Assembly: GCF_000686845.1 (NCBI RefSeq)
Contig: NZ_KK366024.1
Location: 27,261 to 91,260 of the forward strand
Direction: 5' to 3'
Origin: Paenibacillus sp. UNC451MF
Lineage (GTDB): Bacteria; Bacillota; Bacilli; Paenibacillales; NBRC-103111
DNA: 64,000 nucleotides
Below, piece after piece: positions 43,957 through 53,553 of the stretch. Below the pieces are notes generated by a model, which was given only the letters and a program-made list of their open reading frames with translations, ran no database searches and was not told the DNA's origin. Position 1 is the first letter of the stretch. Every line of letters begins with the position of its first letter. A program made the translations under genes and the position numbers.

Positions 43957-45483
43957 GTGACAGCTAGAACGTATATGAATCCTATACTGCCCGGATTTCA
44001 TCCAGATCCATCCATTGTTCGTGTGGGTGAGGACTACTACATGGTCAATTCGACCTTTCAATATTTCCCTGCGATTGTTATTTCTCATTCCCGTGACCTT
44101 GTGAATTGGGAATATATTGGGCATGCGATAACAAAAAGTGAAGATATTCCTTTATCGGATTTGCCTGATTCTTATGGAATTTGGGCACCAGACATCTCCT
44201 ACCATGCAGGAACTTTTACCATCATGGCTACACTGCGATTGCACGGTGCCGGGCGACACAACATCTTGATGACCTCGGACAAGCCGGAAGGTCCTTACTC
44301 AAAGCCTATTATTATTAATGAGGAAGGGCTGGATCCTTCTTTGTTCATTGACGATGACGGCAGCCGCTATATGGTCTATGGAGGCGGCGGTGCGAAGCTG
44401 CTGAAGTTGAACAAGGAAATGACCGCAGCTGTGGGAGAGCCTGTCTTTCTCTGGCCAGGGACGGGGAAGGCATCTCCAGAAGGTCCACATATTTTGAAAA
44501 AGGATGGGTATTATTACATCATATTGGCGGAAGGAGGGACGGAGTACGGACATTGCGTTACAGTAGCGCGTTCTGTAAACCTCACAGGTCCCTATGAATC
44601 GTGCCCTTATAATCCAGTGCATACTCAATCTGATCCGACGGCACCGATCCAAAGAGCCGGACACGGCAAGCTGGTACAAACCCAGCATGGAGAATGGTGG
44701 ATCGTACATCTGGCCGGCAGACCTGTCAATGGGAATTATAGCGTGCTCGGTAGAGAAACCTGTCTGGAACCAGTGCAGTGGATGGAGAATGGCTGGTTCC
44801 TTGTGAATGAGGGAAAAGGCCCTAGCAATGTACAAACGGCGCCTGCATTAGAGGAGCATCCATTTCCGTTTGCAGGATTTGATGATTTTAATGAGGATAG
44901 AATGCCGTTGCATTGGCAGTTTGCAAGAAATCCAGATCCGAGCGGTTGGTCGTTGAGTGACAGACCTGGGCACTTAAGGTTATGGACTAGTGCATCCGAT
45001 ATAGATTCAATTGAAGCTACAAACGTTCTTGTACGAAGAGAACAGCATCACGTGTATGAAGCCAGCTTGAAAATGGAGTTTCATCCGGAAGTTAATGGTG
45101 AGCAGGCAGGGCTTGTGTGTTACTATGATACTCGATGCTTTGTGAAGCTCTGTACCATGTATGACGAAGGATTGAAGATCAAACTGATTGAGCGCCGGGC
45201 TTCTACAACCCAAGTTCTGAAAGAGATGGACCTTACTGACGGACAAAATCTTTATTTGAAGGTTGGCGTACAACGGGAAACCAGATCCTTCTATTACAGC
45301 AGGGATGGAAGGACGTGGGAGCTACTTGGGACGATCCCGGACGCTACATTCCTAAGCGATGAAGGAACCATGGAGAAAAAAGCTTTTACAGGAACGATGG
45401 TAGGCTTTTATACCAGCAGCGGCGGTTCGGGGAGACGGATCACGGCAGACGTGGACTGGTTTAGATACGAATTTCAGCAATAA
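43957..45483 (+). CDS. GH43 beta-xylosidase / alpha-arabinofuranosidase
   Basis: 508 residues from GTG 43957 after AAAGGAG. The catalytic acids are Asp17 in GFHPDPS, Asp in GLDPSLFIDDDG and Glu in SPEGPHILKK. A C-terminal GH43_C2-like beta-sandwich follows (MPLHWQFARNPDP, NGEQAGLVCYYD). It is a paralogue of the enzyme at 41217-42791 but clearly diverged, so the two probably differ in linkage preference. Cytoplasmic by lack of a signal peptide. It is the last gene of the three-gene operon. Confidence 0.92.
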   Translation: MTARTYMNPILPGFHPDPSIVRVGEDYYMVNSTFQYFPAIVISHSRDLVNWEYIGHAITKSEDIPLSDLPDSYGIWAPDISYHAGTFTIMATLRLHGAGRHNILMTSDKPEGPYSKPIIINEEGLDPSLFIDDDGSRYMVYGGGGAKLLKLNKEMTAAVGEPVFLWPGTGKASPEGPHILKKDGYYYIILAEGGTEYGHCVTVARSVNLTGPYESCPYNPVHTQSDPTAPIQRAGHGKLVQTQHGEWWIVHLAGRPVNGNYSVLGRETCLEPVQWMENGWFLVNEGKGPSNVQTAPALEEHPFPFAGFDDFNEDRMPLHWQFARNPDPSGWSLSDRPGHLRLWTSASDIDSIEATNVLVRREQHHVYEASLKMEFHPEVNGEQAGLVCYYDTRCFVKLCTMYDEGLKIKLIERRASTTQVLKEMDLTDGQNLYLKVGVQRETRSFYYSRDGRTWELLGTIPDATFLSDEGTMEKKAFTGTMVGFYTSSGGSGRRITADVDWFRYEFQQ

Positions 45484-45554
45484 TGAAGCGTATAAAATTA
45501 GTTTTATTGCCAAGTACATGAGTTGTAAAAGAACAGAAAACGTAGTCCTGTAGC

Positions 45555-45578
45555 AAACCGCGCATAGCGCGGTTTTTT
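45555..45578 (+). terminator. terminator of the GH43 operon
   Basis: AAACCGCGC/GCGCGGTTT (45555-45563 with 45567-45575) with a 3-base loop, followed by a T run. Confidence 0.85.
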
Positions 45579-45674
45579 ATTTAAAAGAATGAGTTTCTAT
45601 CCATTGTTAAAGACAGAACTTGCTCTATATTCACTTATTCACTATTAAGGTTCCATTCAATAGCATCCTCCACT

Positions 45675-45694
45675 AAACTAAACAAGTTTAGTTT
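45675..45694. promoter_or_regulatory. inverted repeat, possible regulator operator
   Basis: AAACTAAAC (45675-45683) and GTTTAGTTT (45686-45694) are exact reverse complements with a 2-base spacer. The size and symmetry suit a GntR- or LacI-type dimer site. Confidence 0.5.
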
Positions 45695-45812
45695 TCGGGT
45701 GAGAATGTCATTATTTTTCTTTAATATTATATATTTTTGGGCTTATTAGTATAAAAACTGAATAGTTTATATGGAATTCATTAATTTTATATAAAATGTT
45801 TACATAAACAAG

Positions 45813-45842
45813 TTGACCGTTTTAGTTGAATGGTGCTATGAT
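45813..45842 (+). promoter_or_regulatory. putative sigma-A promoter
   Basis: TTGACC (45813-45818) and TATGAT (45837-45842) are spaced 18 bp; a G two bases upstream of the -10 hexamer may help. It is 146 bases before the glycosidase start. Confidence 0.5.
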
Positions 45843-45938
45843 TTGGATGAACATGGATGTTTGAATAAAATCGATGATTGCTCAAGTTCGTGAAGGTAAT
45901 GAAGCTATGCTCGTGTAAATTGGGGGAAATTCAACAAA

Positions 45939-45952
45939 TGATAGCGTTTACA
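45939..45952 (+). promoter_or_regulatory. cre site (perfect consensus match)
   Basis: TGATAGCGTTTACA matches TGWNANCGNTNWCA at every fixed position. Located downstream of the putative promoter and 36 bases before the start codon, it should let CcpA block transcription of the glycosidase when preferred sugars are present. Confidence 0.75.
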
Positions 45953-45987
45953 TTTTAGTGGAAATTAATAGATATGGAGGATGAAGC

Positions 45988-47460
45988 ATGATAACCGAGG
46001 CATATAACTGTGATGTTGAACGGTGGAGTCTTTTCGAGCTTTCCTTACAGGGGCCACAGTCAGGAAATCCTTATAAGGAAGTTCAGTTGGAGGCACAATT
46101 TCAGCATAAACACCGCGTAGTTAAAGTGGATGGATTCTATAACGGGGCCGGAGAATACAAAATTCGTTTTATGCCGGACTCGACAGGAGAATGGACCTTC
46201 TCCGTAACCAGCAGCAGCCCTGAACTAAATGGTGCATCAGGAAGCTTTTGCTGTACTCCAGCCATGGCTGGCAACCGGGGGCCGGTTCGAATAAAGGATA
46301 ACGACCGATTCGCATACGAGGACGGAACGCTCTATCGTCCGTTCGGTACCACATGTTATGCATGGACACATCAAGATCTGGAGCTGTCAGAGCAGACTCT
46401 TCGCACGCTTGCTGACGCTCCTTTTAACAAAATTAGGATGTGCATCTTTCCTAAAAGGTATAGCTTCAACACGAACGAGCCAGACTGCTTTCCTTTCTCA
46501 GGTTCTAGGGAGGAAGGGTTTGATTTGAATCAGTTTAATCCAATGTATTGGGAGAGACTTGAACAAAAGATATTCCAGCTGCAGCAACTTGGCATTGAGG
46601 CTGACTTGATCTTGTTTCACCCTTATGACAAGGGACATTGGGGCTTTGACAGGATGGATGCCGATGCGGATGAGTATTATTTACGCTACACCATTGCACG
46701 GCTGGGGGCTTATCGCAATGTGTGGTGGTCGCTTGCGAATGAATTCGATTTTATGAAAGCTAAAACCATGGAGGATTGGGACCGGCTCTTCCGCATCGTT
46801 CAGGAGTCAGATCCTTATCAGCATCTCCGATCCATCCATAATGGCACTAAGATGTATGATCCAACCAACCTTATCATATACGACCACCGCAAGCCTTGGG
46901 TGACGCACGTGAGCATGCAGTATTGGGAGCTGCAAAGTATGTATGCTTGGCGCAAATGTTACCAGAAGCCTATCGTCGTTGATGAATGCTGCTACGAAGG
47001 CAACCTGCCGCAGCGATGGGGAAATATTACTGGAGAAGAGATGACATCACGGTTCTGGGATGGATTTACCAGAGGCGGTTATGTTGGACATGGGGAGACC
47101 TTCCTGCATCCTGATGAAGTGGTCTGGTGGTCTAAAGGCGGACAACTGTATGGGGAAAGCCCATCACGAATCGCTTTTCTACGGGGAGTCTTGGACGAGG
47201 CGCCAGCAACTGCTGTTCCTATCGAACGGTTCCGTGATGCTCCAGCCATCGGGACCGAAGGGGAATATTACCTACAATACTTCGGTATTCATCGTCCTGC
47301 CTATCGGGAGCTACCACTTCCAGAAGAGCAGAAGTTCACGATAGAAATGATCGACACCTGGAACATGACAGTGACTAAGCTGGATGGTGAATACTCGGGT
47401 CTTTGCCGTATTGAAATGCCCGGGAAACCCTATATTGCAATTAGAGCTCGATTAGCTTAG
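45988..47460 (+). CDS. DUF5060/DUF4038-type glycoside hydrolase
   Basis: 490 residues with ribosome site ATGGAGGATG. The N-terminal beta-sandwich (about 1-90, FYNGAGEYKIRFMPDSTGEWTF) is DUF5060-like. The (beta/alpha)8 barrel follows (about 100-400), starting YRPFGTTCYAWTH as in DUF4038/apiosidase-like enzymes. Glu252 in SLANEFDF and Glu333 in VVDECCYEG are at the expected acid/base and nucleophile positions for a retaining clan-A enzyme. A DUF5605-like tail completes it. No signal peptide. Relatives act on pectin or arabinogalactan side chains; the specificity is unknown. It is under a perfect cre site and is followed by a binding protein. Confidence 0.82.
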   Translation: MITEAYNCDVERWSLFELSLQGPQSGNPYKEVQLEAQFQHKHRVVKVDGFYNGAGEYKIRFMPDSTGEWTFSVTSSSPELNGASGSFCCTPAMAGNRGPVRIKDNDRFAYEDGTLYRPFGTTCYAWTHQDLELSEQTLRTLADAPFNKIRMCIFPKRYSFNTNEPDCFPFSGSREEGFDLNQFNPMYWERLEQKIFQLQQLGIEADLILFHPYDKGHWGFDRMDADADEYYLRYTIARLGAYRNVWWSLANEFDFMKAKTMEDWDRLFRIVQESDPYQHLRSIHNGTKMYDPTNLIIYDHRKPWVTHVSMQYWELQSMYAWRKCYQKPIVVDECCYEGNLPQRWGNITGEEMTSRFWDGFTRGGYVGHGETFLHPDEVVWWSKGGQLYGESPSRIAFLRGVLDEAPATAVPIERFRDAPAIGTEGEYYLQYFGIHRPAYRELPLPEEQKFTIEMIDTWNMTVTKLDGEYSGLCRIEMPGKPYIAIRARLA

Positions 47461-47566
47461 ATCATTAGGGGGGGCCGAGGACAAGATCGATTTACAGTGC
47501 GGTGTTACTCTTTGCAGGAGCAAATCCAAGGTTATTTGAAAAAGATATCATTAGGGGTGATTTCAG

Positions 47567-48907
47567 TTGGCTAAACAAGTTCTAGCTTCTACGATTTGGC
47601 TCTGTGCATCATTATCTCTTGCAACTGGGTGTACGCAAACACAAAATCATGTTGAGCCAACGGGCTCCCCATCACCTTTACCAGCAGTTCAAACGACTAA
47701 GGATCCGGTTGAAATCACTGTCTATTCAGCTCCGGGTGATTCGGAGGATTCGTGGAATGAAAACTATGGAAACGCTATCAAGAAGAAGTTTCCCAACTAT
47801 ACAATCAAATTCATTAATCCAAGAGGCAATGACGCTTTAAAGCTCCAAAATCAAATTGTGGCTGGCCAAAATATCGATATCTATTATGAATCGATCGGCG
47901 GCTTTTTCTCAAGTGTACCCGACAATAATTTACAATACGATATGTCAGACCTGGTCAAAAAGTACAACCTTGATTTGAATCGATTTGAACCGAGTACTAT
48001 AGAAGCCATGAAGAAAAACACTGGAGGACAATTGTGGGGCATTCCAGTTTATACCAATAATATGATTATGTACTACAACAAAGACATTTTTGATACATTT
48101 GCTGTCCCATATCCTAAAGACGGAATGAGCTGGGAGGAGGTATTGACGCTTTCCCGCAAGCTCACTAAACGTGAGAACGGTAAACAATATGCAGGACTTG
48201 CAGTATCTCCCGCACATATTCTTAAGATGAACCCTTATTCGTTACCCTTCATCGACGCGGCTTCGGGTCAAGCTACGATTAACAATGAAGAGAAATGGAA
48301 GAAAATGTTTCAGACGTTCTTTATTGATCCGTCGACCGGAGCAGATTATCGTGAAGCCATCCAGGCTTTGGGGAATAAGCTTCCTTACACCGATCAGTTT
48401 ACGAAAGACCAGACGTTGGCTATGTTCGTTGTGCTTTCTAACTTGCCAACTCTGCTTCCTCAGGATTTTGCTCAAGTGAACTGGGATATGGTCTCGGCAC
48501 CTGCCTTTAATGATCTTCCAGGTGTAGGTACCCAAAGCTACCCGACTTATTTCTCAATCCCTAACTTCAGTAAGCACAAAGAAGAGGCTTTCCAAGTCAT
48601 TCAGTTCCTGTCTTCTGACGAAGTGCAGAGAGACAATGCAAAGAAAGGGATCATGTCCATCTTAAAGGGCAGCGAATTCAAGGAAGCCTATGGTAAAGAA
48701 AGTAAGTTTAAGGACAAGAACTATAATGCAGCTTTTTTCCACTCCTTCGCACCCATCATGCCTAAAACGAAGTACGATTCGATTGCAGAAAAAGCTTATA
48801 CGAAATCGCTGGTCGATCTCTCCCTGGGGAAAATCGATTTGAACACGTTATTTCGTAACGCGGAAGAAGAAACCAACAAAGGAATCGCCAGCTTGAAGAA
48901 CAAATAA
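47567..48907 (+). CDS. extracellular solute-binding lipoprotein 2 (sugar type, no permease)
   Basis: 446 residues from TTG 47567 after AGGGGTGAT. Lipobox LATGC follows a hydrophobic signal. The mature protein has VEITVYSAPGDSEDSW, YYNKDIFDTFAVPYPKDGMSW, YSLPFIDAASGQA and FLSSDEVQ, showing it is a close paralogue of the binding protein at 52141-53430. It presumably captures the oligosaccharide processed by the upstream glycosidase. No permease or ATPase gene is in the neighbourhood. Confidence 0.88.
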   Translation: MAKQVLASTIWLCASLSLATGCTQTQNHVEPTGSPSPLPAVQTTKDPVEITVYSAPGDSEDSWNENYGNAIKKKFPNYTIKFINPRGNDALKLQNQIVAGQNIDIYYESIGGFFSSVPDNNLQYDMSDLVKKYNLDLNRFEPSTIEAMKKNTGGQLWGIPVYTNNMIMYYNKDIFDTFAVPYPKDGMSWEEVLTLSRKLTKRENGKQYAGLAVSPAHILKMNPYSLPFIDAASGQATINNEEKWKKMFQTFFIDPSTGADYREAIQALGNKLPYTDQFTKDQTLAMFVVLSNLPTLLPQDFAQVNWDMVSAPAFNDLPGVGTQSYPTYFSIPNFSKHKEEAFQVIQFLSSDEVQRDNAKKGIMSILKGSEFKEAYGKESKFKDKNYNAAFFHSFAPIMPKTKYDSIAEKAYTKSLVDLSLGKIDLNTLFRNAEEETNKGIASLKNK

Positions 48908-48970
48908 ACGCTCCATTCATTTACTTTTCAACATTGGATTGCGGAAAATATCTACTGTTTGCGGTATATA

Positions 48971-48998
48971 AAAGGAGTCGATACGATTCGGCTCCTTT
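48971..48998. terminator. bidirectional terminator
   Basis: AAAGGAGTCGA (48971-48981) pairs with TCGGCTCCTTT (48988-48998), between convergent genes; it overlaps the regulator's stop codon. T-tracts are modest on both sides. Confidence 0.6.
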
Positions 48999-50031
48999 AC
49001 TCTACGGCTTGGCTTGATTTACGGATTATAAGCTTCGTATCAATAAATGATTTGGTCCTAACGGTATTGACTCCTTCGATCATATTCAGCAGGTTGGAAA
49101 CGGCTAGTTCAGCTATCTTGGCCTTTTCGACATGAACGGTGGTTAATTCCGGCGAAACAATCATCGTTTCACGGATATTATCGAAACCGACGACGGAGAT
49201 ATCCTCTGGTACACGGATTCCGAGCTCTGTTAATGATTTGATAACGCTGATAGCTATGTAATCGCATTCGCAAAATAAAGCGGTGGGCATAGCATCGCCA
49301 AGCTCTGTGAACTTTCCCTTCAACTCTTCCTGAGAGATGAACGTTGTGGGTGATGCTGAGAAGAGCAGTGTTTGTTCGAGTTCCAGCCCTTCCTCCCTTA
49401 GAGCTGTCATGAACCCGGATTTTCGGGAATCAAAATTATACATCCTGGAGGTCGATTGCACGTAACCGATACGTCGGTGGCCTAGATCAAGAAGATGGCG
49501 TCCGGCTTGATAAGCACCCATCTTATTATTCATGACGATGAAATGAACATTGAGCGTTTCGTAGCATGTATCGAGAACAACCAAATTGGGCTGCTTTTTG
49601 GCGATCAACCGAATTTGCTCCTGTGTCAGGTTGGTCCCGAGAAGAATCATGCCGCCTGCCTCATGTTCGTTCTCCAGCTCTTGAACAGTGGACTCGAATG
49701 CATCGATTTGAATGGATGAGAAAAACAATGAATATCCTCGTGAGCGGCACTGCTCCTCAATATCATGAATAAGCTCCATAAAAAAAGGCTGATTGTAATA
49801 GTGTTCCAGAACTATACCTGAATTGGTGCAAGCGACGAAGCGAAGTGTATGGGTGATGCTGCTATTTACATCTCCAGCTTTAACCATCGTCCGAGGGATA
49901 TAGCCGGAATCTTTAACGATCTTCAAGATCTTGTCTCTCGTTTCCGAGCTGATGCCAGGTTTGCCGTTAAGCGCAATTGAAACCGCTGATTTGGAAACAT
50001 TTGCGAGTTTTGCGATATCTTCCATTTTCAT
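48997..50031 (-). CDS. LacI-family transcriptional regulator
   Basis: 344 residues with AAAGGAGAG before ATG on the complement. The N-terminal helix-turn-helix is classic (MEDIAKLANVSKSAVSIALNG, then KPGISSETRDKI and a hinge helix to residue 60). The periplasmic-binding-protein-like sensor domain follows (GGMILLGTNLT, LLDLGHRRIGYV, DISVVGFDN). It is divergent from the sialidase-fold gene at 50282 and convergent with the binding protein, so it is a likely sugar-responsive repressor of this part of the cluster. Confidence 0.93.
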   Translation of the reverse strand: MKMEDIAKLANVSKSAVSIALNGKPGISSETRDKILKIVKDSGYIPRTMVKAGDVNSSITHTLRFVACTNSGIVLEHYYNQPFFMELIHDIEEQCRSRGYSLFFSSIQIDAFESTVQELENEHEAGGMILLGTNLTQEQIRLIAKKQPNLVVLDTCYETLNVHFIVMNNKMGAYQAGRHLLDLGHRRIGYVQSTSRMYNFDSRKSGFMTALREEGLELEQTLLFSASPTTFISQEELKGKFTELGDAMPTALFCECDYIAISVIKSLTELGIRVPEDISVVGFDNIRETMIVSPELTTVHVEKAKIAELAVSNLLNMIEGVNTVRTKSFIDTKLIIRKSSQAVE

Positions 50032-50281
50032 TTAAGAAGGCTCTCCTTTAATCCAGTGTAAAAGCCAGATCAGCAAATATGTTAATTTTACTATGGTTTA
50101 GTAGGTATTACAATAAAATAACCGATCATCTGCTCACACCTTGAAGTTTTTAGACAGTATTTGTACTCGAAGTCTTTGATGAAAACAGCAAGACAATATA
50201 GTTTATACGTTAATCATACATACAACATAAAACACTCAATATTCAGTAGTTCGTACCTTAGTAGAGATGAGGGCTGCAGCT

Positions 50282-52081
50282 ATGACTATAAGTGAAAACT
50301 TGATTCAATATAACGGTGCTCAGAACGCCAATATCGACTACCATGACGGTCAACTGAGACCTGTCGTAGGTGTTCACAATTATCAGATATTACGCGCCAA
50401 TCGCTCTCACCCTGAACAGGCGGATCATTATGGTTGGACATACAACCATGCTCCCATGTTGGCTCATTGGAACGGCCAATTTTTTCTCGAGTATTTGAGC
50501 AATCCAGTATCTGAGCATGTGGCGCCTGGGCTCACATTTCTGACTGTATCCGAGGATGGGGTGAATTGGGAGAAACCAAAGGTAGTATTCCCGGCTTATT
50601 TAATCCCTAGCGGGGTATATGTTAATCTGGAAGCTCCTGAGCTGCCTGAAAATAGCTTCGCCGTAATGCACCAGCGGATGGGCTTTTATGTATCACCGGA
50701 GGATCGATTGCTGGTGATCGGATTCTATGGAATATGTCCGCATTATAAAGTGCATCCGAATGATGGTAAAGGAATTGGGCGTGTTGTCCGGGAAATTTAC
50801 CGTGACGGCAGCTGGGGACCCATCTATTTTATCCGATACAATCGGCATGCCGGATGGAATGAGAGCAATACACACTTTCCTTCCTATCAGACTTCATCTG
50901 ATTCAGGGTTCATCGAAGCTTGTGAGGCACTGCTGGCGGATAAGCTAGTAACGATGCAGTGGTGGGAGGAGGACAGAAGTAAGGATGGGTTTTATACTAC
51001 ATCTGGCGGAAAAGCTCCATCCACATATCGTCTCCCCGATGGTAGGTTAGTAGCAGTGTTTAAGTCCTCCAGAGCTTCTATCACATCTGACGACGGGAAG
51101 ACATGGTCAAAGCTTTATGAGGTTCCGACGTTGATTATGGCCGGAGCTAAGATCTGGGGGCAACAAACGGCGGATGGCCGCTATGCTCTTGTTTATAACC
51201 CATCGCCAACTGGCAAATTCCGGTGGCCTCTAGCTGTTGTAGTAAGTGAAGATGGCCTGAATTTTGATAGGATGGCAGTGATTCATGGCGATGTTTCTCC
51301 CATGCGTTATTCTGGTGAATACAAGGATTACGGCCCACAATATATTCGCGGAATAGAAGCAGGTAACCAAGTACCTACGGGTAACGAAATGTGGTTAACC
51401 TACAGTGTGAATAAAGAAGATATTTGGGTAAGTCGTGTACCCTCACCGTTGAATGTAGCAGTAGATCAGACAGTACAGGACACGTTTAGTGATATGCCGC
51501 TTGGTTCTTATGTCAAGGGTTGGAATATTTACAGCTGTCAATGGGCTCGGGTGTCCATTGAGCCAGAGCCCTCTACATCGATTCGTAGTTTAAGGCTGCA
51601 GGATAAAGACCCTTACGAGTACGCTAAAGCTGTTCGCGTGTTTCCAGAAAGCCGCAAAGTACATATTGAATGCAAACTGCTCGCTGCACAAAATGACACA
51701 GGGCAGTTATATCTCGAGGTTTGCGATTTTAAAGGAACATTTCCACTGCGGCTGATCTTTGATTCGGATGGATGGATTAAATATCAACTGGGAGGACAGC
51801 ATCCTATGATTCCTTACCAGCAGAATACTTGGTATGTAGTGTCCTTAACGATCGACTGCATAAAGCAAAGCTTCGAATTGATTATTGGAGATTTTCGCAA
51901 AAGCATTAGTTTTTTTGCTCCTGTTCTGAGCATCGAGCGTCTCGTCTTTAGAACGGGGGCAATCCGAAAGGAACCGAATCTCGATTCCCGTCTGGATACG
52001 GATGATATTCCCGGAGCTGATGAGCAGATAACGGAAGCAAACTATTATTTATCTTATGTGAACACATCGGAGCATGAATAG
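50282..52081 (+). CDS. sialidase-fold glycosidase or lyase, specificity unknown
   Basis: 599 residues from ATG 50282 (GAGGG nine bases upstream); an ATG at 50267 lacks a site. The first 400 residues look like a six-bladed propeller with Asp-box-like turns: SEDGVNWEKP, TSDDGKTWSK, VSEDGLNFDR. The C-terminal 180 residues form a beta-sandwich, DTFSDMPLGSYVKGWNIY to the end, a lectin-like add-on. No signal peptide. Some propellers of this kind are exo-sialidases and others cleave rhamnose-uronic acid linkages by elimination (for example PL42-type); the present sequence does not decide. It is divergent from the LacI regulator and followed by binding protein 3. Confidence 0.6.
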   Translation: MTISENLIQYNGAQNANIDYHDGQLRPVVGVHNYQILRANRSHPEQADHYGWTYNHAPMLAHWNGQFFLEYLSNPVSEHVAPGLTFLTVSEDGVNWEKPKVVFPAYLIPSGVYVNLEAPELPENSFAVMHQRMGFYVSPEDRLLVIGFYGICPHYKVHPNDGKGIGRVVREIYRDGSWGPIYFIRYNRHAGWNESNTHFPSYQTSSDSGFIEACEALLADKLVTMQWWEEDRSKDGFYTTSGGKAPSTYRLPDGRLVAVFKSSRASITSDDGKTWSKLYEVPTLIMAGAKIWGQQTADGRYALVYNPSPTGKFRWPLAVVVSEDGLNFDRMAVIHGDVSPMRYSGEYKDYGPQYIRGIEAGNQVPTGNEMWLTYSVNKEDIWVSRVPSPLNVAVDQTVQDTFSDMPLGSYVKGWNIYSCQWARVSIEPEPSTSIRSLRLQDKDPYEYAKAVRVFPESRKVHIECKLLAAQNDTGQLYLEVCDFKGTFPLRLIFDSDGWIKYQLGGQHPMIPYQQNTWYVVSLTIDCIKQSFELIIGDFRKSISFFAPVLSIERLVFRTGAIRKEPNLDSRLDTDDIPGADEQITEANYYLSYVNTSEHE

Positions 52082-52140
52082 TAGAATACAGGGTCCTGAG
52101 ATCAAGCATGCCAATCTGAACTTATTGAGGAGGATGTGCC

Positions 52141-53430
52141 ATGTCTTTGAAAAGAGGGTTAAGTGTGATGGCTGCTGTTGCTCTGCTGTCCAGCTCGGCT
52201 TGCAGCGGGAATATTCAAGAGGGTGAGATAGCGGAGCAAGAAACCACTCCCAAACCTGCCGTGTCAACAGCCCCTGTGGAAATAACGTTCTACAGCTCAA
52301 GTAAAGAGCCTTTATTCGTTGAAGATGTGAGAAAAAAATTCCCCGAGTACACCATCAAGTATATTCAAAAAGGGACCGGCTTTACTTTTCCGGAGATGAT
52401 CGCAGGCAATCAAACATTTGATATCTACGTTGAAAGCGCCAGAACTTATGCCCGTGATTTGGTGGGGGCTAAGCTGGAGATGGATTTGACGGACTTAACA
52501 AAAAAAGAAAAACTCGATTTAAATCGATTCGATAAGAACGGACTAGACGTGATGAGGTCAGCAGGAGGATTGTATGGACTTCCTATATTTGGTAGCTCTA
52601 TGGTTATATATTACAACAAGGAAATTTTCGACCGGTTCGGCGTGCCGTATCCGAAGGATGGCATGACTTGGGATGAAATTTACGAGATAGCCAAGAAGTT
52701 GACTCGTATTGACGACAAGCCTTATTACGGATATTGGTTGAAGACAAAAAGTTATCTGAGGAAAACCCAGTATTCGTTACCTTTCGTTGATTTGAAGACG
52801 GAAAAGTCCCTGATAAATAATGAGAAATGGAAAAAGACGATCGAAACCGTATATGAAAGATTCGCTAGGATACAAGGGATGGAGGGGAAATTCGAAGCTG
52901 GATGGCCTGGATCCGATGTGTTCTATAAAAACAAGGATGTTGCGATGTATTTAACGGACTCTGATATGCATCAGGGTGTAAAAGAACTGGATCAAATGAA
53001 ATGGGATATGGTATCGGTCCCATCCTTTAGCGATGCCCCAGGAATAGGAACGCAGATCATGTACACCTACTTAGGCATTCCCTCATTTAGCAATCATAAA
53101 GATGAGTCGATGAAAATCATTCAATATTTAACTTCGGATGAGTACCAGTTGAGTTTGTCAAAGCAAGGGTTTCTGACTGCTTTGAACAAACCGGAGATTC
53201 AACAAGCGATTGGTCAAGATACCAAAGATAAGGATAAAAACCTGAAAGCGATTTATTATAACAAAGCAGCCCCTTCAGGCTCTATCACAAAGTATGACGA
53301 GTACGTGATAGAAGACGGAATCGATAATGTTGCACTAAGGGAGCTGATTAACAACAAGACAGATCTCAATACAATGATACGAAAAGCTGAGGAGCTCGCG
53401 AATCAGTCCATATTGAAAAATAAAAACTAA
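52141..53430 (+). CDS. extracellular solute-binding lipoprotein 3 (sugar type, no permease)
   Basis: 429 residues with ribosome site GAGGAGG. Lipobox SSSAC precedes the mature start. It shares with binding protein 2 the VEITFYSSSKE, YNKEIFDRFGVPYPKDGMTW, YSLPFVDL, INNEKWKK and YLTSDEYQ blocks, so the two arose by duplication. It sits 59 bp after the sialidase-fold gene, again with no permease genes following. Confidence 0.88.
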   Translation: MSLKRGLSVMAAVALLSSSACSGNIQEGEIAEQETTPKPAVSTAPVEITFYSSSKEPLFVEDVRKKFPEYTIKYIQKGTGFTFPEMIAGNQTFDIYVESARTYARDLVGAKLEMDLTDLTKKEKLDLNRFDKNGLDVMRSAGGLYGLPIFGSSMVIYYNKEIFDRFGVPYPKDGMTWDEIYEIAKKLTRIDDKPYYGYWLKTKSYLRKTQYSLPFVDLKTEKSLINNEKWKKTIETVYERFARIQGMEGKFEAGWPGSDVFYKNKDVAMYLTDSDMHQGVKELDQMKWDMVSVPSFSDAPGIGTQIMYTYLGIPSFSNHKDESMKIIQYLTSDEYQLSLSKQGFLTALNKPEIQQAIGQDTKDKDKNLKAIYYNKAAPSGSITKYDEYVIEDGIDNVALRELINNKTDLNTMIRKAEELANQSILKNKN

Positions 53431-53553
53431 CTCACGCTATTCCAATATGAATGTTTTTGAACCGAATGTCATATGAAGCAAATGTCGCCGCGCTGTGATA
53501 TTCTTATAGTATAAATATAGGCTCCTACGGGAGTCAAAGAGAGGATAAGGACC

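Larger units (their letters stand above)
45579..45987. other. regulatory intergenic region of the glycosidase gene
   Basis: About 410 bases without a gene. It holds an inverted repeat (45675-45694), a plausible promoter (45813-45842) and a perfect cre match (45939-45952), all in order before the glycosidase at 45988. The rest is AT-rich and unremarkable. Confidence 0.6.

Noticed and set aside
44299-44835. Minus-strand open frame of 178 codons inside the second GH43 gene
   Set aside because: It is a shadow of the sense gene; the GH43 catalytic motifs lie on the opposite strand and no start signal is present.
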